NCBI RefSeq assembly: GCF_963082655.1
Contig: NC_081552.1
Span: forward strand, 49,459,781-49,523,780
DNA length: 64,000 nucleotides
Reading direction: 5' to 3'
From: Stomoxys calcitrans
Taxonomy: Eukaryota; Arthropoda; Insecta; Diptera; Muscidae
Shown here: positions 56,206 through 64,000 of the stretch, in pieces
Layout: every line of letters starts with the position of its first letter
How positions within the stretch are numbered: position 1 is the stretch's first letter
Program-made: the position numbers and the translations under genes
The notes under the pieces: model-generated
Databases searched by the model: none
What the model was told of the DNA's origin: nothing
What the model saw: the letters and a program-made list of their open reading frames with translations, nothing else

Positions 56206-56328
56206 AGGCCACGGTAGCGCAGAGGTTAACATGTCCGCCTATGACGCTGAACGCCTGGGGTCGAATCCTGGCAAGACCATCAGGAAAAAATGTCAGCGGT
56301 GGTTTTCCCCTCTTAATGCTGGCATCAT
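56206..56328 (+). mobile_element. tRNA-derived SINE, head only
   Basis: A box TAGCGCAGAGGTTAACATG and a B box with one change (GGGTCGAATCC). It stops at GCTGGCATCA, where a DINE begins. Confidence 0.8.
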
Positions 56329-56938
56329 TTTTATACCCTCCACCGTTTGTAACTATTCGAAATATTCGTCTGAGACCCCATAAAATATATATATACTTGA
56401 TCGTCGCGACATTTTATGTCGATCGCAATTCTTATCCGATTGGAATGAAAATTTGCACGAAGTATTCTGTTATGATATCCAACAGCTGTGCTAAGTATGG
56501 TTCAAATTGGTCCATGTTTTGATATAGCTGCCATATAAACCGATCTTGGGTCTTGACTTCTTAAGCCTCTAGAGTGCGCAAATCTTATCCGATTGGAATG
56601 AAGTTTTGCACGAAGTATTTTGTTATGATATCCAACAACTGTGCCAGGTATGGTTCAAATCGGTTCATAACCTGATATAGCTGTCATATAAACAGTTCTG
56701 AGGACTTGACTTCTAGAGGGCGCTATTCCTATCCGATATGTCTGAAATTTTGCATGACGTATTTTATTCTTACTTTCAACAACTGTGTCGAATAAGGTTC
56801 AAATCGGTTCTGAACTTGATATAGTTGCCACATAAACCAATCTGGGATCTTGACTTCTTGAGAAAGAGAGATGCCGGGAAAAGAACTCGACAAATGCGAT
56901 CCATGGTGGAGGGTATATAAGATTCGGCCCGGCCGAAC
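56329..56938 (+). mobile_element. DINE-like element, subfamily A, short
   Basis: TATACCCTCCACCGTTTG start, three shortened units, GATGCCGGGAAAAGAACTCG, CCATGGTGGAGGGTATATAA and hairpin TTCGGCCCGGCCGAA (56923-56937). The usual tail is missing; SINE sequence follows at once. Confidence 0.75.
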
Positions 56939-56986
56939 TGCTATGTGAGAAGTTTGCCTCTGTTCCTTAATGGAATGTTCACGCAA
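56939..56986 (+). mobile_element. SINE tail fragment
   Basis: ATGTGAGAAGTTTGCCTCTG and GGAATGTTCA match the SINE 3' part. The SINE middle is missing between the head at 56328 and here. Confidence 0.65.
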
Positions 56987-57039
56987 TACAATGCTGATCG
57001 TACCTTTCTCAAAGAAGTCGTTAGTCTCCTTCTTATATT

Positions 57040-57330
57040 TTGTGACTTTACCGTCTTGTTATTATTGCCCCGATGGGCAATAAAGATATTGATGCTCGAC
57101 GGCCTCGAGTTTACACCTTACCAACTCACGCATTCCGTGGTGACCCAGATCTCCGCCTGCAGGACCGTATTATGGCTCGGCAGTTGGAAACATATTTCAG
57201 CCCCTGGGTTCTTAATGTAGAACGCAGGCAAACTCTATCCTCTAGCTTTGATGCATGCGTGTAGCATAAATTTCACACGGCAACACCAGAGATTGCGTCA
57301 ATCCTAGACTGGGACGATGGACACAGTGCC
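57040..57330 (+). other. Unrecognised open stretch
   Basis: A 63-codon frame (57073-57264) and a following serine-rich frame in another phase (DWDDGHSAS...SSGLSSDSG, ~57290-57355) have fairly balanced base composition for this window. I recognise no domain. It could be a degraded transposon ORF or an exon. Confidence 0.25.
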
Positions 57331-57370
57331 TCCACTCGCTCGAGTGGACTATCCTCGGATTCCGGCCCTA

Positions 57371-57588
57371 TTACGAGCGTACAGTTTTTCTATGAAGTAT
57401 CCAACACTTCTTCTTGGTACGGTGCCGAATGTGCCTCTCCCAAGTAATTGACCTTTTCGGATATCGAAATCGTTTTGTGAGGAAACGTGGGTCGTTAAAT
57501 TTGCTCACATTCCTCTTTCTTGCAAACAGACAGATTTTAGTCTTCTCTGGGTTACAATAGAGAGGCCAAGGTCTACTGCAAATGAAAT
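57371..57588 (-). mobile_element. LINE reverse-transcriptase fragment
   Basis: The minus strand encodes NPEKTKICLFARKRNV followed by GRFNDP-like sequence. The form NPxKTxxxLFTRK is typical of the RT segment after the YADD box in Jockey/I-type LINEs. Only this short part is seen. Confidence 0.6.
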
Positions 57589-57591
57589 GCA

Positions 57592-57909
57592 AATACAAAT
57601 TTGCCCATGAACATTCCATTAAGGAACAGGGGCAAACTTCTCACCAATCAATGCATGCTGTCCGATTCAAGTTTTAAGCTCAATGATAAGGGGCCTCCTT
57701 TTTATAGCCAAATCCGAACGGCGTGCCGCAGAGCGACACCTCTTTGGGGAGAAGTTTTTACATGGCAAAGTGCCTCACAAATGTCGCCAGTATTAGGAGG
57801 GGTTAACCACCGCTGAAAATGTTTCTGATGTTCACGTCGGGATTTGACCCATCATTTGACCATCGGCATAATAGGCGGGCATACTAACCTCTGCGCTACG
57901 GTGGGCTCC
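57592..57909 (-). mobile_element. tRNA-derived SINE, nearly full
   Basis: Complete from tail to head. The B box is damaged (GGGTCAAATCC on the minus strand) and a short insertion follows it. Confidence 0.8.
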
Positions 57910-57967
57910 CCTAGGTCTACTACTACTAGTAAATTTAACATGAACATTAAGCAACAAAGGATATGAG

Positions 57968-58180
57968 AGAAATCAATGAGAGCAGTCCGATTACATTTTA
58001 AGCTCAATGATAAGGGGTCTCCTTTTTTATGCCGAGTACTAACGGCGTACCGCTTGGTAGAGAAGTTATATCATGGCAGGATACCTCACAAATATAGCCA
58101 GCATTAGTAAGAAGATAACCAACGCCGACAATTTTTCCGATATTCAAGTCGGGATATGGACCCATGCTTACCTCTGTTGT
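57968..58180 (-). mobile_element. tRNA-derived SINE, diverged
   Basis: Body and part of the head, more diverged than its neighbour (TAAGCTCAATGATAAGGGG, CTCACAAATATAGCCAGC). Confidence 0.65.
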
Positions 58181-58419
58181 CTTTGCTCTCACTTCTTTGT
58201 CTTCTACTAATGTTGCAGTTTCGACCAGGGGTTTGAGAGAAACTTTTTCATCTTGTCGACCTGTTCGCAGTAAAGCTTTCAGGAGGAACGTTTTGCCACT
58301 CTGATCTTCTTATTGTTGTCTTCGAGCCGTGTGTAAAACACAACCCGTCTATTGGACGCTCTTTTAACGATGTGCTCTATTATAAAGTCCCAGCGAACCA
58401 AATGTCGGATGTCAAACAA
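58181..58419. other. Unassigned DNA
   Basis: No recognised repeat or coding motif. Confidence 0.35.
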
Positions 58420-58894
58420 ATCTGAACAAATTGTAAGTTGTTTCGACAAGTGGATATAGCTTCCATATATAAGTTCGTCCGATTTGGACTAAAATTTCAA
58501 TTATATTGTCATTTGTAAAGTGATTCACACGAAATTTTGCACGACGGGTTCCATTATAAGCCCCGATATTATTGATGAATTTCATAGAAATCGGCTCAGA
58601 TTTAGATATATCCAATTATATCGTCAAATTGCAATTATATCGTCATTTGTATACCGATTCTCACGAAACTTGGCACTAGTGATTCTCTTACAAGTCTCGA
58701 CATTATTAGTGAATTTCTTGGAAATCGTCTGAAATTAAGATATAGCTCCCATATATACGATATAGCTCCCATATATATGTTTTGGACCTGTATTGCAATA
58801 ATTTGGTAATTTGTAAACCGATTTACACCAAAATTGGCCCAAAGATTCCCTTATGACTCCCAGTATTGACAGTAAAGACAGAATTTCCATTATT
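58420..58894 (+). mobile_element. Decayed DINE-like units
   Basis: GATATAGCTCCCATATATA and AAACCGATTTACACCAAAAT mark three to four strongly diverged units. No end preserved. Confidence 0.4.
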
Positions 58895-59300
58895 TCTGTA
58901 CCAACCACCACAGAATGGTAGTATACTAATTTAGTTATTCCGTTTGTAACACCTGGAAATACTCGTCCATAAAGTATATATATTCTTGATCGTTTCGACG
59001 TTCTGAGTCGACCAAGCCATGTCCGTCCGTCTGTCTGTCAAAATCACGATAGCGGTCGAACGCGCTAGCCGCTTGAAATTTTGCACTTAATATATATGTA
59101 GGTCGTTAGGAATTGCAACTGGGATATCGGTTCAGATTTAGATATAGCTCCCAGATTTAGATATAGCTCTCATTTTAACCGATCTCCCGATTTAACTTCT
59201 TTAGCCTTGGAGCCGCAATTTTTTCCGCTTTAGCTGAAAATTTGCATGTAGTATTCCGTAAAGACTTTCTATAATTGTGTCAAGTACAGTCCTAATTCTA
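58895..59300 (+). mobile_element. DINE-like element, left part only
   Basis: GTACCAACCACCACAGAATGG, conserved block, GTCCGTCCGTCTGTCTGTC and one and a half units. Cut off where the next element begins. Confidence 0.6.
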
Positions 59301-59302
59301 AA

Positions 59303-60165
59303 CAAGTAAAAGCGTGCTAAGTTCGGCCGGGCCGAATCTTATATACCCTCCATCATGGATCGCATTTGTCAAGTTCTTTTCCCGGCATCTCTTCTTAGGC
59401 AAAAAAAGGATCAACAAAAAGACTTGCTCTGCTATTAGAGCAATATCAAGATATGATCCGGTTCGGACCACAATTAAATTATACGTTGTAGACCTGTGTA
59501 AAATGTCAGCCAATCCGAATAAGAATTGCGCCCTTTGGGGGCTCAAGAAGTAAAATAGAGAGATCGACTTATATGGGAGCTGTATCGGGCTATAGACCGA
59601 TTCAGATCATAATAAACACGTATGTTGATGGTCATGAGAGGATCCGTAGTACAAAATTTCAGGCAAATCGGATAATAATTGCGACCTCTAGAGGTTCAAG
59701 AAGTCAAGATCCCAGATCGGTTTATATGGCAGCTATATCTGGTTATGAACCGATTTGAACCATACTTGGCACAGTTGTTGGATATCATAGCAAAACACGT
59801 CGTGCAAATTTTCATTCCAATCGGATAAGAATTGCGCAATCTAGAGGCTCAAGAAGTCAAGACCCAAGATCGGTTTATATGGCAGCTATATCAAAACATG
59901 GACCGACCGTTTACAATAACAACCGACCTACACTAATAAAAAGTATTTGTGCAAAATTTCAAGCGGCTAGCTTTACTCCTTTAGAAGTTAGCGTGCTTTC
60001 GACAGACAGACGGACGGACGGACGGACATGGTTGGATCGACATAAAATGTCGCGACGATCAAGAATATATATACTTTATGGGGTCTCAGACGAATATTTC
60101 GAGTAGTTACAAACAGAATGACGAAATTAATATACCCCCCATTTTATGGTGGAGGGTATTAAAAA
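59303..60165 (-). mobile_element. DINE-like element, subfamily A, complete but short
   Basis: Tail CAAGTAAAAGCGTGCTAAG, hairpin (59322-59336), TATACCCTCCATCATGG, four units, ACAGACGGACGGACGGACGG (~60004-60027), conserved block and TTATGGTGGAGGGTATTAAA. Confidence 0.8.
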
Positions 60166-60319
60166 TATATTTCAGAAATCGATAAAACAAGTCAGAGAAC
60201 ACATCCGTATTCATTAGGACTCAATATCAGATTTCGGTAAGAAGTCTTAACGACAACTCTAAATTCCCTTTCGAATTTCCCATAATCAGAAACCTCGGCA
60301 GAAACATCAACTTCAACTT

Positions 60320-60621
60320 TTGCCCTTGAACATTCCACTAAGGAACAGGGGCAAACTTCGCACATATCAATGAGTGCAGTCCGATTCAAGTTTTAAGCTC
60401 AATGATAAGGGGCCTCATTTCTATAGTCGAGTCCGAACGGCGTGCCGCAGTGCGACATCTCTTTCCAGAAAAGTTTTATATGGCATAGTACCTCACAAAT
60501 GTTGCCAGCATTAGGAGGGAAAAACCACCGTTGAAAATTTTTTCTGATGGTCTCGCCAGGATTCGAACCCAGGCGTTCAGCATCATAGGCGGACATGCTA
60601 ACCTCTGCGCTACGGTGGCCT
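60320..60621 (-). mobile_element. tRNA-derived SINE, full-length
   Basis: The best-preserved minus-strand copy. B box GGTTCGAATCC intact, and the A-box region TAGCGCAGAGGTTAGCATG intact. Confidence 0.87.
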
Positions 60622-60639
60622 CCGATACCTGTAAAAAGT

Positions 60640-60712
60640 ACTACGTACACTAGGTGGTGTAGGGTGTTTTATAGTCGGCTCCGCCCGACTTTTGCCTTTC
60701 CTTACTCGTTTT
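60640..60712 (+). repeat. Type D hairpin terminus
   Basis: TAGGTGGTGTAGGGTGTTTT, then hairpin AGTCGGCTCCGCCCGACT (60673-60690) and a tail TTTGCCTTTCCTTACTCG. The same order as the DINE 3' end (subterminal repeat, hairpin, pyrimidine-rich tail) with different sequence. Confidence 0.5.
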
Positions 60713-61877
60713 TTATCTAAATCTGAATTCTACGGCTCTTTTAAAATATTTTTATTTAGTTTGTGTGTCTTTTGTATTTTTTCTACCTTTTTTGTGGATT
60801 TTCATTAAATTTCTGCAAATATTACCAAGGAAAATTTTTCTGCCTACCTCATTACTTTCATGATGATAGATGACCATGTAGATGGAATTTTCAGCTTGGT
60901 ATATTTTCAAGGAAAACTAAATGCAAGCGTGAACTCTTAAGAAATTCTCTGAAATACTTCAAATTATCATCACTACCGCCACCCACCTAAGAGCCACTTT
61001 ATATGCACTCTGCACCCTTAACCAAGGCACTTTTGTAACACCAGCATTGCAGTGAGGCTGAGTCATGGCTGAGTGTGCAAATTATGCGCACTCACAATCC
61101 ATGGCAAGATGTTGAAGGTGGTAAATGGCAAACTTCTCTATAAAATAGCAAATGCAGATCTTTGACTCTGGCTGCTACATTGCATAGATAGTTGCTGCTG
61201 AGGGTTTGCCATTTGCCGCCTTATTATTGTCGCTGTTTTAGCTTTAAATTATTAATGACCCCTTAACGTTCATGCGTGGCAAGGCGTCATAATTCATTTT
61301 GATCATAAACCTCTGCACAACGAAACGAACATTTGTATTTAAAATTAAAAATATGGTTTGGTTTGCTTCTACAATCTCTTACGAGTATTGTGCTTTGGAA
61401 ATTTTTTTTTTGAAATACTTTTGTTTTTTATTATTTGTCTCATCAAGTTTCATGTTGTTGAACATTGGTACATATTTTTAATTTCCTGTGCCACAGTTTG
61501 CATATCGCTTTGCCTCTTTTTATTTTAATCTGCAACATATGTTGCCCCAATACAGCCAGGGTACAGATATTGAACGAGAATGAAGGACCAAACAGACAAC
61601 CATTCGGCCAACCAAACCAACTCTTTTGAGGAACAGCACACAAAAATTTATGAACACATCCATCTGTGTTGCTCTCGACTGAGGGAATGCCTTTTTTATA
61701 TTCCAACAGAAAAACATAAATATAAATGAAATCAAAATTTTTAAGCATTTTTCTGACAATCAGTGGAATATTTTGCATTCCCAATGCACACACTATAGCA
61801 AAGAGGGGAAGTATGAGCAATTTGGAAAAATAAATGCAAAATTTAAGTTTTTCTTAAAAAAAAAAAAAAAAACTTAA
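60713..61877. other. Apparently unique non-coding DNA
   Basis: No repeat seen elsewhere in the window. The 125-codon frame on the minus strand at 61443-61820 shows no motif. Ends in a poly-A run just before the minisatellite. Confidence 0.45.
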
Positions 61878-61878
61878 A

Positions 61879-63041
61879 TTTAGCCAGTCTGAATTGAAGA
61901 TTTCCTGCAGCCAGGTTGAATTGCAGTTTTCCTGTAGAAAACCCAATTCAGCAAGGCTTAATTGATGTTTTCCTATAGCGAACCCAATTCAGCCAGGCTG
62001 AATTGAAGTTTTCCTATAGAAAACCCAATTCAGCCAGGCTGAATTGAAGTTTTCCTATAGAAAACCCAATTCAGCCAGGCTGAATTGAAGTTTTCCTATA
62101 GAAAACCCAATTTAGCCAGGCTGAATTAAATTTTTCCTATAGAAAACCCAATTCAGCCAGGCTGAATTGAAGTTTTCCTATAGAAAACCCAATTCAGCCA
62201 GGCTGAATTGAAGTTTTCCTATAGAAAACCCAATTCAGCCAGGCTGAATTGAAGTTTTCCTATAGAAAACCCAATTCAGCCAGGCTGAATTGAAGTTTTC
62301 CTATAGAAAACCCAATTCAGCCAGGCTGAATTGAAGTTTTCCTATAGAAAACCCAATTCAGCCAGGCTGAATTGAAGTTTTCCTATAGAAAACCCAATTC
62401 AGCCAGGCTGAATTGAAGTTTTCCTATAGAAAACCCAATTCAGCCAGGCTGAATTGAAGTTTTCCTATAGAAAACCCAATTCAGCCAGGCTGAATTGAAG
62501 TTTTCCTATAGAAAACCCAAAACAGCCAGGCTGAATTGAAGTTTTCCTATAGAAAACCCAATTCAGCCAGGCTGAATTAAAGTTTTCCTATAGAAAACCC
62601 AATTGAAGTTTTCCTATAGAAAAGCCAATTCAGCCAGGCTGAATTGAAGTTTTCCTATAGAAAAGCCAATTCAGCCAGGCTGAATTGAAGTTTTGCTATA
62701 GAAAAGCCAATTCAGCCAGGCTGAATTGAAGTTTTCCTATAGAAAAGCCAATTCAGCCAGGCTGAATTGAAGTTTTCCTATAGAAAAGCCAATTCAGCCA
62801 GGCTGAATTGAAGTTTTCTTATAGAAAACCCAATTCAGCCAGACTGAATTGAAGTTTTTCTATAGAAAACCCAATTCAGCCAAGCTGATTTGAAGTTTTC
62901 CTATAGAAAACCCAATTCAGCCGGGCTGAATTGAAGTTTTCCTATAGAAACCACAATTCAGCCAGGCTGAATTGAAGATTTCCTACAGAAACCCCAATTC
63001 TTGTAGAAAACCTAGTTCAGCCGAGCTGAATTGAAGTTTTC
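61879..63041. repeat. 41-bp minisatellite, about 28 copies
   Basis: The unit has two dyads: AATTCAGCCAGGCTGAATT, a perfect 19-nt palindrome around a central A, and GTTTTCCTATAGAAAAC, a 6-bp stem with a 5-nt loop. Period is exactly 41 bp in the core (62041, 62082, ...). Copies at about 62000-62560 are almost identical; a variant block with AAAAGCC replaces AAAACCC at about 62620-62800; the edges are degenerate. No unique spacers. Confidence 0.95.
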
Positions 63042-63047
63042 AGCCTT

Positions 63048-64000
63048 TCTATACTCACCACCGAAGGATGGTGGTGTACTCATTTTGTCATTCCGTTTGC
63101 AATACATCGAAATATCCATTTCCGACCCTATAAAGTAGATATATTCTTGATCGTAGGAGATATTTAAGACGATCTAATCATGTCCGTCCGTCTGTCTGTT
63201 GAAATCACGATACAGTCTTTATAAGTAGAGATATTGAGCTGAAGTTCTTTTTGTCCCTAGGCAGGTTAATTTCGAAGTTGGACTATATCGAAGATAGACT
63301 ATATAGCCCATTGCCCCATATAAACCGATCCGTCGATTTGAGGTCTTATGCCCATGAAAGCTACATTTATTATCCGATTTTACAGAAATTTGAGACAGTA
63401 AGTTGAGTTAGGCCACTCGACATCCTTCTAGGCCCGATCGGTCCAGATTTGCATATATCTGCCATGTAGACCGATCACAAGATTTAAGGATTTAGCCCCA
63501 TAAAAGGCGGTATTTTTTGTCTGATGTCGCTGAAATTTGGAACAGTGGCCCCTCGACATCTGTCCAGTTTTGCATATAGCTGCCATATAGACCGATCTCT
63601 CGATTTAAGGTCTTGGGCCCATAAAAGGCGCATTTATTGTCCGATCTCACCGAAATTTGAGACAGTGAGTTCTGTTAGGCCCCTTCACATATTTTTGCAA
63701 TTTGTCCCAGATCGGTCTAGATTTGGATATAGCTGCCTTATAGACCAATCTCTCGATTTCAGGTGTTTTAGGCCACTCGACATCCTTCTTCATCCTTCTG
63801 GGCCCGATCGGTCCAGATTTGCATATAGCTGCCATATAGACCGTTCACACGATTTAAGGATTTGGTCCCATAAAAGGCGGAATTTATTGTCTGATGTCGC
63901 CGAAATTTGGAGTTGCGTTTGGCCCTTCGACATCTTTCTGCAATTTGGCCCACATCGAACCAGATTTTGATATAGCTGCCATATAGACCGATCTCTCGAA
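63048..64000 (+). mobile_element. DINE-like element, subfamily B, runs off the window
   Basis: CTATACTCACCACCGAAGGATGG start, conserved block, GTCCGTCCGTCTGTCTG, then at least five units (CCATAAAAGGCG, GATATAGCTGCCATATAGAC). The hairpin end lies beyond the window. Confidence 0.8.

Noticed and set aside
61879..63041. CRISPR-like array
   Set aside because: Units are contiguous 41-bp repeats with no unique spacers, and the genome is eukaryotic.

Overview
This is eukaryotic nuclear DNA. The AT-rich background, the tRNA-derived SINEs, the mariner-type MITEs and especially the dense DINE-1/mini-me-like interspersed repeats point to a higher fly, most likely a muscid relative of Stomoxys, Musca or Haematobia. 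The species is inferred from repeat style only. I found no convincing host protein-coding exon and no rRNA or tRNA gene. The window reads as intergenic DNA or the inside of a very long intron, and well over half of it is identifiable repeats.

Layout. 1-14.6 kb: DINE-like elements, SINE copies, a fold-back mariner derivative (3306-3912), a Jockey-type LINE scrap (7156-7645), and a 136-bp tandem family hit by a hAT-like MITE that was itself hit by a DINE. 14.6-16.4 kb: a 5'-truncated LINE on the minus strand carrying a TA-type MITE. 17.6-29.95 kb: one DINE split by a young 10.6-kb Gypsy-type LTR retrotransposon (18106-28687). 30.5-32.8 kb: a decayed array of about 130-bp units. 32.8-35.35 kb: an RTE-like LINE on the minus strand. 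35.5-49.5 kb: DINE elements, a second fold-back mariner, a second inverted copy of the 130-bp array containing a 164-bp (GTTT)n tract, and a second SINE type. 49.5-60.7 kb: more DINEs, MITEs, LINE scraps and SINEs. 61.9-63.04 kb: a 41-bp minisatellite. 63.05 kb to the end: another DINE.

The only intact genes are gag and pol of the LTR retrotransposon. Pol keeps protease, reverse transcriptase, RNase H and integrase with all catalytic residues. A slippery heptamer in the right frame sits in the gag-pol overlap. The two LTR copies are nearly identical by eye, and the element is flanked by a 4-bp duplication (AGGC). Its oddest feature is at the left end: outside the 5' LTR lies an extra 531 bp that is an inverted copy of the LTR's own 3' end, yet the target-site duplication hugs this extra piece. 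The element appears to have integrated using two identical (U5-type) ends.

The commonest repeats share one plan: a TTCGGCCSGGCCGAA hairpin near one end followed by a short fixed tail, 15-17-bp subterminal inverted repeats (TATACCCTCCACCAT / ATGGTGGAGGGTATA), a core of tandem units of about 153 bp, and a (CCGT/CTGT)n tract next to a conserved block. That is the plan described for DINE-1/mini-me and Helentron-associated elements; the family assignment here is inferred from architecture. For strand, I treat the hairpin end as the 3' end.
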